A model generated the notes under the pieces. The model was given only the letters and a program-made list of their open reading frames with translations. It was not told the DNA's origin and made no database searches. The translations under genes and the position numbers were made by a program. From positions 1 through 64,000 of the forward strand of contig VXBA01005913.1 in the NCBI GenBank assembly GCA_013399895.1: a DNA stretch of 64,000 bases, in the 5' to 3' direction. The DNA comes from Serilophus lunatus. Lineage: Eukaryota > Chordata > Aves > Passeriformes > Eurylaimidae. Shown in pieces: positions 39,080 to 51,944 of the stretch. Positions within the stretch are counted from its first letter, which is position 1; every line of letters begins with the position of its first letter.

Positions 39080-42000
39080 TTTCCTTTTTAGAGACACTAA
39101 ACTGAAGCATGTAGAAAGACAATAGCTTGTTTAAGGATCCCACAATGGGCGGCAGGGGAAGTGTAAGAATCCAAGTATTAAGCATCCCAGACTGCTACTG
39201 TCTCCAAAAATCCCAGATTTTTTAAAGTTCAGAGATACAAATATAACTATATAAATCCAACAGAATAAAGTAACATAGCTATTTCTTACTAGATGCACCT
39301 TCAGTTTGATAAAAAGCAGTGTTTCCACGATGAGTATGTACTTTTCCTGATGAGCAAATCCTATGTATTCTTAGCATAATGTTCTGTCTTTCTATTTATA
39401 TAAGAGAACTGCTATCACAGTGTATTGATTTCATGTAGAATGACATAATATAGAAAAATTATGAAATGTAAAGAGTAGGTTTTGATTGCTGTATTACAAA
39501 GAGAATTAGGGTTCACAGGCCAAACAGAAAATAGCCCTCTTGTCTGGATAATAAGGTCGGATTTGAGGAGATACAGGGAGTAATTTGCAAATCACTAGTT
39601 ATACACAGTAGAGGCTGACTGAGAAATAGAAGAAAATGGAAGTCAGTATTTGCTGAAATTTCAGCAATGTAGAGAACAGGAAGAAATGTCGAGGGTGAAG
39701 TTCTTGGTGGAGGATTCCTGGGACAGAAATGGGCACAGGTTGTGCACAGTGAGGATAAATGGGTGTCTAGCAGCACAGTTGATAACAGATGTGTAAATGT
39801 ATCTTAGAGGTGTTTCATACAACTCCTGTTGCCTTTCAGCCAGCTGCAGTACCATCTGGCTCAGATCCAAGGACAGCCTGCTATCAATGGGCACATTCTA
39901 CAGAAACTTAGGGGCTGACAAGAAGCCTGGATTTGATGGGTTCTGGTACCGTAAAGAAAGAAAAATGCAGAGGATAGTATCTAGGCAAAGATGTAAATGG
40001 AATATGCAATGAGGGGGAACAAAGTTAGGGTAGACAGTGGCAGCTTCTCTGCTCTTTGGGGCTGTAGCGTTAGAGCCAAGAAGAAACAGAGGGAATGGGA
40101 CAAAGACTAAGTGTATTTGAATTACTTTAACATAAACGGAAGATTAAAAGAATAGAAAAATTAAACAAATAAGACCACCCCCCCCACCATTCTAATGTAA
40201 CTAATTCTTTATATGAAATAGGAGATAAAATATCAATTATTCATAGAGCGTCATGTCCATTAGCTTATATTTAAAAGAACACTAAAACTAATGAATATAA
40301 CTTCTATGCATTTAAAATGTTTATTTAATGAAAATGAAGCATGTGATGCATTAAGGGATGATTATTTAAAAATAGCAGCACTTTATGATGCAGTAAAAAG
40401 GCAGAATCTTAATAGCCGCTTTCATTCATATTTTATGTGCTAAGACCCCGGCATAAAAACATTGTAAGAACCTGACTGCAACTAAATCAAAGCTATTCAA
40501 AGTAATGATTCTTTCTCATTTTTTAGAAAATTTACTTTCTTATGCTAAGAAAGTAATAGCTACAGGTGACATCGCTAGGCTGCAAGTTTAAAAATGTCTT
40601 CTTTGTTGCTTTATCACAGATTCACTCTTTGGTATAGGAAGATATTTTATGAAAACTTCACCTTAGCTTTTGTTGACTGCTAGTAGAACGGCGTGAGTTG
40701 ATGTCCTGTGAAAACAAAAACTTCTAGCCTGGTATTTGTCAAAATACAGAGCTGCTGATCCCACTGTGATTCACACAGAGATGGACACAGCCCCCACGGC
40801 TTTGCGTTTCAGTCTTTCTCAGTGCTTGAGAGGGAGCTATGCAGAGAACAGTCAGGTGAGTCAAAGCATGGCCATGCCTGCACCCTGCCTTAGCAAGGGC
40901 CTTATAAAAACCAAAAAGTATTAAGAGGGTTAGCCTGTAACTTCTCCAACCAAATCTGGCAGCATTACTGAAAGTCTTTCCACCCTTAATGCCTCATCTC
41001 AGAGTAAACTGCTCTACCCCATGAAAAGGTTCCCACTCTGACTTCAAGTTAAATAATAATTATAACAGAAGGTCAGTAACTGAGCCCTCTCCCCCAGTTT
41101 TGCCCATCTCTAATGCCATTAATTATACTACATATTTTCTTAAGAAGAACATATGGTGGTAATTAAGCGACAATGAAACAGACGTACAAGGAGATGTCAC
41201 TATACTGTGTTTTTTCATGCATTTAGACTGTGATGTCTTGGTGATGTAGGGATTGTGTTTTTTGTATAATGCATTCTAAGTTACTATGGGCACTTACAGG
41301 GTTTAGAACAGAATAATGAACTGTATTACTTTCACTACTAGGTGATGACATTTTTCTAAATTAACTAATACTCGCAAAAATATCTTCCTATTTTGTGTGA
41401 AACATGCTTAAATTAAGAGATATGGCATAGAAGGTCTGTCATACACCCTGCAAATTGAAAACTGGTGAGTGTCCCCCACATAACATCCCCTGTGTAACAC
41501 AGGAACATACACACACTTTTCTATTTGTTAGTGCTTATGATAAAGATGCAGAGCTGAATCTATTTCCTGTGTGCTCAATGGGCTACATTATCTATGGATC
41601 ACATTTAAAGTGGAACTAATATTTTTAAAGTAACTGTCATAACAGTGTGCATGTCAAATCCAGTGAAATGTACCCAGGGATGTGATTTGCAAGAAGCACC
41701 AAAGACACTGATAGTTCATGATTCAAAAATAGCTGGTCTTAGACATTCAATGGCTAAAAACCAGATGTCACTGAGTGAGATAGAAACAAGGTAAGAAAGC
41801 AGCTACATATAGAACTAACATTTATGCTTGACTAGAGGCAGTGTGGATATAACTGGTTAGTTGATGAGAGACCCTACAGGAGTTTTTCACAAAAACAGGA
41901 AAACAGCATTAAACTGACATTTACTCAGCAAGCCACCAACCAGAAGTGCTTGGGGGACCCCCTACACTGAAACAAAATGCCAAAGCTGTATAATGATTAG

Positions 42001-45000
42001 ACTTTGATGGATCCCACTGACGTCCCAAAGGCTGTTCTGTTTCTATTTTTTATTACTTTCATCTGATCTTTATCCATAATTTGACAAACTATTTTAAGTG
42101 TCTATTTTCCTTGTGATTTATACATTCAAGGCCAACCAAATTAATTTAATATTTCATCTAATCACTGACTACTCTTCTCTCTAGTTTAGCTGTTAAAGTG
42201 ACACTGCATTCTGAAACCCATCCTGTTAGAAGTAATGACAAAATCTGATCAATTTAAAAATAGTGACAAGCACACCTCTGCATCCAAGATCCCCCTAATT
42301 TGGGTGCTCCTAGTCACATTCTACCACTCTTGTTTTCTACTTTCTGTATTAAGCTCCAGTGATTGACATAGGAAGAAATATTTGGGGGAAAAAGAGTAAC
42401 TTTGAAAAGTTTGTGTAGAATTCCTCAAAATAGTTTTCTGGGTTCTAGGCATGGAACAACAGGCAATTGGCTGGTTTAAATAGTGAATGTTACCTCAGCC
42501 AGGGAAGCTCATCCCATTACTGAGACCGACTCAGTCTCTGTTCAGATGAAGCTCTGGTACATTACTGAGACTCAAGCATGCCAAACCTCTTGTGCCTTCC
42601 TCCAGAGAAGCACAGGTAGAAGAATTTTGTGCAGGACCTTATAAAATGCATTAGTATTTGAATTTCAAGCTTCACCATTGCCTTGCATTTCTGTGGATGA
42701 TGCACTGGTAGTTCTTTATTTAATTAGAAGGGTATTTTTACTAAATTCCAAATTTATTTTTCATCCAACAATAGTATACACAGGTCAGCCAGAGTATAGG
42801 CAAGTTTAGTTAACTTTTGTGTACACTGGAGAGTCAGATTAAACCTGGCAAGTTGTTGGTGACTTACTTAGCATTTAGAAAGATCTCATGCTTCAGTCTG
42901 CTGTGCCCTCACTGCACTACGACTTAGAGCACCTCCAGAACTAACAATTTCAAACAAAGTATCATTCAGAGCTCGTTAAATCACAGCCAAGGCATAAACT
43001 TGGAAACTCGGACTGCACCATTACTATCTGAAAAATAAATAGCCTTTTGGGCAATCCAGGCCCAGCTCACTAGAGATTATTGCTGTGGTAAGATTGATGA
43101 TGTCTCAGAATTTAATCTCAGTGAATGTTCTTCAAAAGCAAAGGCAGAGCATGCTCCTCAAATGTAGATGATCTCTAATTCAATGCTCATCCTCACTATC
43201 ATAAAGGTCTTTCTGTAGTGGCATAGGACACCAGAGAAGAGCTTTTGTGTAGTGTATGTTTTTTCTGCTTTGAAATATGTGACTGGCTGAAGAGAATAAA
43301 ACATCTGGAAGACATCATTTATGAGGAAAGATTTTCAAGTATTTAGACCATTGGTTCAAACAAGAAATGAATAAACATGGTGGTTGTTGGTTTTTTTTCT
43401 TTTAATTTTCTCTGAATAGCATGAGTAATTGTTTAAATTGTAGTAGGAGCTTTTTAATAGAATAGACAGTCTGTAGGAACTGCAGCATCTCCATCAGTTA
43501 AAGCATTAGAACAAATGTCCATCAGGAGCAGTTTAAGTGCAGGTGTGTCTGCCTGGGGACATGGAAATAAACCAGGTGAATTTCTGTTACTGTTAGTTTT
43601 TAATTCCATACTGCAAAAAGTCATTCTCAAAAATTGTCTGAATTCTCATAAACAAAATTAGTTTATGGGAATCCTAAGTTAGCTCTGAGGTATAATCAGT
43701 GAGATACACATGTTTTTCTCCATTAAAGAACAGTTTGAATTAGTGAGCAGGTTTTATCTGTCTTCACGTGCAGTTGAGGCTGGATCCAGCTATTCAGACA
43801 TAGTAATTTAATACCTTTTCAGCTACTCCACTTAACTTTACTTGAGTCCTAGCTGCTGCTACAAAATTGGAAGTATTTTCCATGGATCTGTCAAATCCAT
43901 GCACATCTGGAATACTGAGGACGTCTTAGAAAGAATTCCCTGAAGGGAGTAAGCTGAGAGCAGCACAGCCTCATACAGTTACCCCCAAAGAGGCAGCTAG
44001 TACCCTTTGGCATGGCCTTGTGCGTGTTCACATCCCTTCAATTGCTGCATGAAAAGGACATGGGTCTCCTCAAGGCCCTGAGCAATATGTCCTAGAATCT
44101 CACAAGTATAACTCACTTGTGCCTAGGCAAATGAATTGGGCTCCTAAAGTTTAATGAAAATCTGGAGTTATAAAATGCTGCCTGATACCTCTGGCTATAG
44201 GCATAAAGTATCTTGAAATCATGCTACTGCAACCTTTTTTGAAACCAGGCAATGCGATATTTGAAACAGTGATCATATCAGTTTTTATATGATTTTCCCA
44301 ATTTTTGTGCTACTACTGTCATAGATTGTAATGGCTTTCCTTTCTGATATACTTTTGTTGGCACAATAGACCATTGGGACATACTTGGTTGTTAAACAAG
44401 CTTTAAAATTATTAAATAAGTGATGAATTTTTAAAGCTTTATAGGGATATGCTGAAGCAAACACACAACACGCAAAGAAATTAAGAAAAAAAAGATTTCT
44501 GTAGGAAATTTCTGGAGGAAAGCATGTATTTTATGGGCTGCTATACCTATCAGTATTCACAATCCTATTTTTTCTGCTAGTCAGGGGAGAGATGAAGAAA
44601 GATGAGAGGAATACAGTACAAGACAAATACAGAAAAATTTCCTTTGCTTTTTGTTATAGTCACATTTGAACTTACATGTCACTCCCTACTAAGGTTAGCA
44701 CAGATTTAACCCACTAACATTAAATATTAATGCTCTGTCTTTCTTTTGCATTTTAAATCAAAATTTAAAAATCTCTGTGTTCCCAAAAGCTAGCCACAAA
44801 GTCTAGAAATATTTTTTTTTAATAAAGCCATTTTTATTAACAGGGAAATCTTGAACATATAACCTTTGGATTCCTGTAACTTTTAGAATAAGAGCAGCAA
44901 TAGTTCTTGTTTAGATCTCAATGGCTTCTTTTGGAACTGTTTATGATGATACTACTGTCACTGTCACTGCTACTGTCACACAAAAATGTCAGAGTGTTGG

Positions 45001-45420
45001 GATTTTTTATAATTACCTGATCCTGGATGATAAAAAATCCACATGAAACAAATAAAAAGTTAAATATTCCACAGCTGAATATGTAAAAATATCTGTAAAT
45101 CTGAAAGTCTGTATCTCTATATATTTGTTCCTTCTTATTTATCAGTCAAAAGAAACAACTTCTAAATCTGAAGTGGTAGTTTGAAAATATTAAGTAAAAA
45201 AAAATAAATTACAGAATTAGTTTTTTACGTCTCCTTCTTCAAACATTTTCCAGTATTTTCTGAAAGTCTCTTGAAGACTTCAGGAATTTAAAATTTAACA
45301 ATGAACTGATCTTGAGATTGCATAATCAAAATTATTCCTACAATATAACCTAGATTTATTATATCTCTTGAATTTGAAAATATAGTGAAGTCTCCAACAG
45401 CAGGGGCGTGCAGTCTAGCC
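39080..45420. other. AT-rich unique sequence, no gene seen
   Basis: About 6.3 kb without a recognised repeat. It includes a 78-codon minus frame at 39661-39894 discussed as a weak exon candidate, a C run at 40178-40186, a short ACTGTC-type run (44953-44981) and a T run (44812-44820). No RNA gene was found. Confidence 0.55.
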
Positions 45421-45482
45421 AGAGAATCATGTAGGTTAGAAGGGAGCTTAATTACTTCAATTTCTTACTCAAAGCAGGTCAA
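45421..45482 (-). mobile_element. CR1 LINE, degenerate 3' end
   Basis: The plus strand reads agagaatcatgtaggttaga, agggagcttaattacttcaa, tttcttactcaaagcaggtc. This is the order of the antisense CR1 3' UTR (agaatcat, ggttggaaggga, then ctgctcaaagcagggtc), with many changes. It is short and old. Confidence 0.55.
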
Positions 45483-46234
45483 TGAATACAGGTTTAATCC
45501 AATATGTCAGTATAAAAGGCAGTTATTTGAAAATGCTTGAGCCCTGCAGTCTCTCTACAAAAATATACCTCCTTAAAATAATGTCCTTATGAATAGCAAA
45601 GCAAGAACATATTTTAACTAGAAAGTTAAAAGTTATTTGTCTTCTAGAGATTAATTTCATGCTGGAATGATCCAATGTACTCTGCAGAAGGAACATGAGG
45701 GCAACAAACACAGGAAGTAATAATTGAAGATTAAAGCTTTTGTCGCCTTGGGCGGGTAAGAATGCACTTGTGCAGGTTCCAGTAATATAATTATAATTAC
45801 ACTGCACAAAGGTGTGAGTGCTGAAGTACCATTATATAGTACTCCTTGTCTGAGATGATCAGTAATAGGCAATTAGCCTGTTTTAGCATCCTGTTTGAAG
45901 ATTAAAGCCTGGATAATAAGATATACCTCTTTTTTTCTCCCTGTCATATACTGAGAAAACAATATAAGGTAGAGAGAAACGTTTAGAAACCATGATGATG
46001 AGTGGGATACAAAGTTGTTAATAAAATAGACAAATTTCAGTTTCCAAACCTCAGCAAAACTGTAGACATGAAGGAACAAAGAGAAATTTTCTGAGAAAAC
46101 TTCACCTTATCACACCTTACCTACTACTTTGAGAAGAACCTCAAGATTCTGTTAAGGAAGCCATGAATCCGTGAGAGAACTGAATTTACACCTCAGTAGA
46201 GCATTAATAGCTTGCACTATATTTTGGAGTGATG
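45483..46234. other. AT-rich unique sequence between two CR1 ends
   Basis: Overlapping minus frames of 94 and 71 codons (45523-45807 and 45657-45872) and a 68-codon frame (45873-46079) are present. None has a recognisable domain. Confidence 0.55.
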
Positions 46235-46535
46235 GAATCATTCAGGAAATCGTAGAACGGTTTATGTTGACAGGGACCTTAACAATCTCCTAGTTCCAAC
46301 CCTCCCACCAGACCAGGTTGTTCAAAGCTCCATCCAACCTGGCCTTGAACACCATCAGGGATGGACCATCCAGAACTTCTCTGGGCAACCTGTTCAAGTG
46401 CTTCACCACCCCAATGATAAGTAATTTCTTCTACCTAAATTTCTCCTCTTTCAGTTTGAACTCATTTTTCTTTGTCCTATCACTACAGTTCCCGGTAAAG
46501 AGTCCCTCTCCATCTTCCTTGTAAGCCCCTTTCTG
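46235..46535 (-). mobile_element. CR1 LINE, 3' part including the ORF2 end region and 3' UTR
   Basis: The plus strand runs atcgtagaacggtttatgtt, cagggaccttaacaatctcc, agttccaaccctcccaccag, accaggttgttcaaagctcc, then tccaacctggccttgaacac and the ctgggcaacctgttcaagtg block. This is the typical antisense CR1 3' UTR to ORF2-end order. It continues into the block with tttcagtttgaactcatttt. It is about 300 bp, 5'-truncated and without an intact frame. Confidence 0.9.
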
Positions 46536-46828
46536 TTACTAAAGTTTTGCTACCAAACCAGCAAAATCATCCTGGGATGAATAAAGCGGACAAGACTTGC
46601 AAGACTTAAAAAAAGAAGTAGGGAATAATCTGCTCTTTGATTCAGTCAAAAATAGGAATAGTCTTAAGTTGTAGCAATAGATTCAACAGCCATATGTTCT
46701 GCCTTTCTAATTATATTGCTTAGCCTTTAGGTCTTCTGGAGAATATATGAAACCTCATTTACAGTCTTCTGTTTCTATTTATGTAATCTTTCTAGTATTT
46801 TTTCTTCTGCTTGCTATGCCATGCATTT

Positions 46829-46869
46829 GAAATAATAATAATAATAATAACAACAACAACAACAACAAT
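46829..46869. repeat. (AAT)n joined to (AAC)n microsatellite
   Basis: About seven AAT/ATA triplets pass directly into about six AAC triplets. The switch comes from one T-to-C change copied by slippage. Confidence 0.95.
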
Positions 46870-47909
46870 AGGTTTTCTTTTACTCTAAAACTTTGGAGAT
46901 GTGATAAAGGGCATGTGAAGACAAAAGGGAGTCTGAAAGAGAGAATTCAGTCTTTGATTTTACTTGCTAAGGAAAATTGTGGAGCTATTCTACCTTGATA
47001 CTGACAGAATATGCTTCAAAGAATTTTAAATTATTTGAAGCTATAAAATTAGTTACATCAAGATAGGTACTTGGGTTATATTTAACATAATAACAAAAAA
47101 AATGAGGAGGAAGAAAATTAGCTGCGAATCATCAGAAGAACTGTTCTTTCTTGAAAAAACAAGTGTAAGCATTGCAGTTCCTACGTTCAGGATCATAATC
47201 ACTGAATAAAGTCATGCACACCAACAGAATTAACCTCAGAAATGCTGATTTTATGAAGTCAATCTGGATTCTACCAGACCAGAGACATTCAATAGGTACT
47301 TATTCCTATTCTAGTCAACTTTCAAGACCATTCTCAGGCCAAATTTTTGTGTTTCTAGAAGACAGAAGAACTAGTCACAGAACTAGAATTCCTGTACTTT
47401 TGATAAATGAGCACTCTATGGACATGAGAGAGATTTCTACATATGATCTAATCTTACTTATCCCTTACTTCATGTAAAAACTTAGTGAACACCACTTTTA
47501 GACACACTTGATCTTGACAGTTCTTAAAGGGTTTATCAACTGCTTTTCAACCTTTACTTAAATCTCAAAGGTGTGTGAAGCTCAAAATTATAATTGCCCC
47601 ATGTCCTTTTTGCAGTCATCTGATGGAAAAAAAAGGCAACTCATGCTTTTCCAGTGAAATAATTTTCTTGAAGACATACCAGAAAGTATCTCTATAGAGA
47701 CCTCTATAAAATCAAGCAGCAATATTTCTTATAATCTTGAACAACAACAATGGGGAACAGTGTAGATAATCCTATAAATTTCGAATTTTTTTCTAAGGTT
47801 AGACTCCAGGAAGGTTCAGGTCCAAAAGCAGCAAAAATAGGCAATGAACTTTAGATATCTAACACAGTGTGCGGAACTAATGCAATCTGGGCTGTGTACA
47901 GCCTTAGGA

Positions 47910-47972
47910 AAATAAAGGAAAAAAAAAAAGCAACCAAACAAAACCACAACCAAACCAACCAACCAAAAAAAC
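47910..47972. repeat. A-run and (ACCAA)n-like tract
   Basis: A GGAAAATAAAGG-type A-rich part runs into CAACCAAACAAAACC units and ends in an A run. Confidence 0.7.
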
Positions 47973-50236
47973 AACTACGAAAGTATTTATACAGTTGCAT
48001 ATGAAGCCGCTCTCTGGGGATTTTTCTTTCTCCATCCAGATCTGTCAATTCCACACTGCCTGTACCAGGAAGGGGTTGTGACTCTGCTCAGGACTGAAGA
48101 AAATTCCCAGATCCCTTCTGACTCTTTTGAATCTCCCAAATTTTACCAGTGAATAACATATCCCATTATAAACACTCCCCTGAAAGCTGGACCACTTGCT
48201 CTCTTAAAGAAAATCAAGAGGGCAGAGCTGGTGGGCAGAGAAAAGGTGTCTCTGAGTTCCCACCACAGAGGTGGGTGTACTACTGATAAGTCAAAGCTGG
48301 AAAAAGAAATCTCTGTTCCACAGCTGAGATTCTGGAAGAAGAGAGCTTCCTCTTGCAGGGAGGCAGACATCATGCTGCAGGGGAAGCTCTCCTGCTGTGG
48401 AGAGAATCTCTTTGTTGTTCTGTATTTTCTACCAGACGGTTAAGAAACAGTTAATCATCATCTGGTAAATGCTCATATAGGTAGCCTTAACAGTTAATTT
48501 CTGTGCATTTCTAACTTTAGAACTTCCTTTGCAATCACTTCTGTGTGTAAAATACCTTTGTTTGCATATTTGCTACTGCCAACATGAAGACAGCAAAGAT
48601 TCTTGTCAGCTTTATGCATCTATACTACTGTAGATGAATTCAAAACCCTAAAAGAGGTTGAGTTTTGCTGTTTAGCACTGTTTTTTATATTGAGTTTCTG
48701 TCTAATATTCAGCCAGACAAATCAGAGTATGCATAATACAAAAGGTCTACAGAAGAATGTCACCATATATGCCACAAACTGTTATCTAAAAAATGGCAGT
48801 TATGAAAACAGAAAAAAGGAATAAGGCATGGTAGTGCTTTATAAGTACTAAATTCCCATTCACTTTTTCATAAGAAATAAGAGAAAAACGAGATTACTGG
48901 TATTTTTTTCTCATTGATCTAAGCCGCAGTCTATAAAAATTACACAACTGCATGTTTTCTTTAATTCTAATATGTAATTAATCCCTTTATACTTCCTACA
49001 TTGTCATCTGTCTCAATAACATTAAATTCCAATTTGTTGGCATCTGGTCTAGTCCAAATCAAATCAAAGATATTTGACATTGCAGAGCTGTATTCAGCAA
49101 GCTTTCAGAGAAACAGCAGAGGTTGGACAGAATTTTTCAAACACTACAACAGATCTCCCACATCCTCAGTACACACTGAAAAACAGTGTGACAATCAAGC
49201 ATCATAAAAGAAAGACTAAAGAATTAGAAAGCAGTGTCTTGTTCTTTCCACTTTTAGGTAACTGTAAACTAGAATAATTTCACTGAAATCAGCAGAATTG
49301 TACTGTGGAAAAAATAGAGAAATTACATTTTCTCTCTTTGGATTGGTTTTTAATAACTGGATGGGTATTCTGTAATATTCAAAAATCCAGCATTCTAGAT
49401 CCCTTATAATAAAGATATAAATAAGCTTTCTCTAAATTTCATCTCCCTCCACACAAAACCTATCTGTCTGGAATTTTGGTTTAAGTAATGAATAGAACTT
49501 TTCTCAGGAAATCTGAAGCAAAGTCAGTAAAGCAAGACAGAAAGATTTCAAAGTAGGAAATAATTTCATCTCTTGCAGATTTCCTTGGTTTCTCCTTTCC
49601 TACAAAAAGTCTAAAATAGATTGACTGACTAATTTTTGAGCCTGTAAATCATTAAAATGACACAAATATTTGTTAGAGTTAGTGGGCACAGAGAGGAATT
49701 ATTTTCCACAAACAAGTTATTTTGTTAATTATGTCTTGATTCAAGCTTTGTACATAAATCTTTGGAGCCTTTATGACATAGTGTTTTAGTCACTGGCAAG
49801 GAGAGATTAAAATAAAAGGAATAGAATCATATAATGAATGACCAAGATGAGGGTAGGACTCAAGCACTCCTATATTGTAATCCTGCCTCTGAAAATTCTT
49901 TAAAGTGAATTGTTGGCTAGCTACAAATTCTTGCTTCTGACACTACATTTGTGAAATGCAAATAGATTATAAATCTGTGAGAGTTTATGTGATAATAGAG
50001 TGCTTTAAAACTCCTGAATTTAATATGAACTAAGAATGTATCCATCAAAGAAATGTAGCAAGAAAGGTAATTGTACACGCAAGGCCTAGAAAATGAAGGG
50101 TTTAGTTGGCATCAATGATTTGATTCCTTCCAATGCAGGCTTTATGAGGTAAAATATCTGTTGTTATTTCAGTAATGTAACTGTTCCCTCTTGACCCTAT
50201 AGCCCCTGCTAGAGCAGGCATGTCCAATTCAACCAG

Positions 50237-50248
50237 AGCGCCATCTGG
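50237..50248 (-). promoter_or_regulatory. CTCF-like motif (weak prediction)
   Basis: The minus strand reads CCAGATGGCGCT. This fits positions 4-14 of the vertebrate CTCF core (S-Y-A-G-R-K-G-G-C-R-S), but the first three consensus bases are not matched. A single motif of this length is expected by chance now and then. Confidence 0.25.
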
Positions 50249-51494
50249 AATCAAGCTGGTACATTCTGGTCCCTTGCTGTATCCCCTGGGTTAGCTCTTT
50301 CAAGGGAATCAAGCATCATAAGCTTTCCCAAGACAATTATGGAGGTTTAATAGGCACCATCCAAGGGCTGCAGTGGGAGACATTTTCTTGGATTGTCATT
50401 ATACAATTTCACAGGTAGTTTGAGCTTGTTTCTCATCATACCCAAACTAGTGACCACAGCACTTCACTTCGAAAGATCCTTTTTGGGATATGAGTTTACA
50501 TTAGTTCACAATATAAAAAAAATGTTTGGTTTAGGGCTGTTTGCTGTTTTATTTATTGAAGATTTCTATGTCAAAGAATTAGCTTAGTAAATGTAAAGAC
50601 ATCACTAAGATGAAGCGATGATAATGAAATCTTCACCATAGTACTAAATACTGTCAACAGAAAAACTTGTGTCCTCACAAAGGCCAGCACCATTTATCAA
50701 TACATTGTAACAAAGCATGGGCACACTGTCCTCAGTCAGGTATGGCTTGGTAATAGAAACTCAGCCATCTCTGCTTTAAGCAATACATCAGTTTTACCAT
50801 CAAAAACAACTCACAGGAGGATGTTAATGTTTTCCCCCAGCACTCCAGTATGTGCTGAGTACATCATAAACAGAATATGAACAGCACACACAGGAGCAGC
50901 AGCAAAGCATGGAATCAGACCGCGGAGAGAGAATGAAGATGGAAATGAGAATATGGACATGTACAACTTCCAGTTAGCAATGTCAGAGGTATAATTAACA
51001 ATGAAGGATAGAAAATGTGACCATATCAAAGAGGTTTCTGAATAAGAGTGAGAAAGAGTGATGCTCTAGAGGACCTGCAATTCAGAGGAACTACTCTCTG
51101 ATGCCATGAAACACCCATGTGTTAAATGTGTTAAAATGCAGCTACTATTCACTGGCCTCAGTTTCTCAACCTGAAATAAATAAAAAAGCATAACACAGAC
51201 ATACCTAGCATACCGAGCTTCACAGGAGTGTCCTAATGGCAGAAAGCTGTGCAAGATGGTTACATGGGCTCTGAACAGCCACAGGCACCTGCTGGTTGAA
51301 GGCCTGTGTCAAGAACAGAGCCTCTCCTCAGTCTATTTTTCACTACAAAAAGGTGTAGATATGATTCAGTGTCATGCACCTCCCCACTCCCTCTCTCTAC
51401 TTGTTGAAGAAAGAAGCTCATCCTATACTCCTCCACCTTCCTCTCCACCTCCAGCTGTTTTGAAGGAGCTGCCTGTCATATTTTAAAGCAGACC

Positions 51495-51944
51495 TCACCT
51501 ATGGCGAATAGCAGCATATAATAAAATTCTGGGGCACTGGATCTTACTACTTGCCTTGAACACCTGAGGCCACTGAGGCCTCCTCAGCTTGCCTCTGGTG
51601 GAAGGGTGAGTGACCTGGCCAAGCCACCAGCTGCTGGAAGGGTGACCATTTCCTACAGGTGCTCCCTGACACCAAAGGTAGCCTCCTGTGGAAATGTCAC
51701 GGCTGCCTTTGCTCCTGCAGTCACAGGAAGGAGTTACTGCCATGAGGGAAAAAGAGGCTGTCCTGGCAGCCTGCTTTTCTTCTCCAGCCTCCATACTTCT
51801 ATTTTGGGCATAATGGGCAAACCTGCTTCTTCTCCAGTTGCATGACTCCCTATAGCAGTGGGGAAGAGGACAACTGGAAGCACAGCAACCCGCTGCAGCC
51901 TTCTGGAGTGAGCTCTGAGTCGCCGCACCATCACAGCACATCAT
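51495..51944 (-). other. Longest open frame in the window (149 codons), no recognised homology
   Basis: The frame begins MMCCDGAATQSSLQKAAAGC and is rich in S, C, R and G. It has no transmembrane segment or signal peptide I can see. It lies in a GC-richer patch where chance open frames are longer, and 79- and 66-codon frames overlap it on the two strands. No splice sites or poly(A) signal clearly bound it. I recognise no family and treat it as probably non-coding. Confidence 0.15.

Noticed and set aside
50211..50232. Possible second hAT terminal repeat (GCAGGCATGTCCAA)
   Set aside because: The similarity covers only about 13 bases, with no partner terminus or GC-rich subterminal block.
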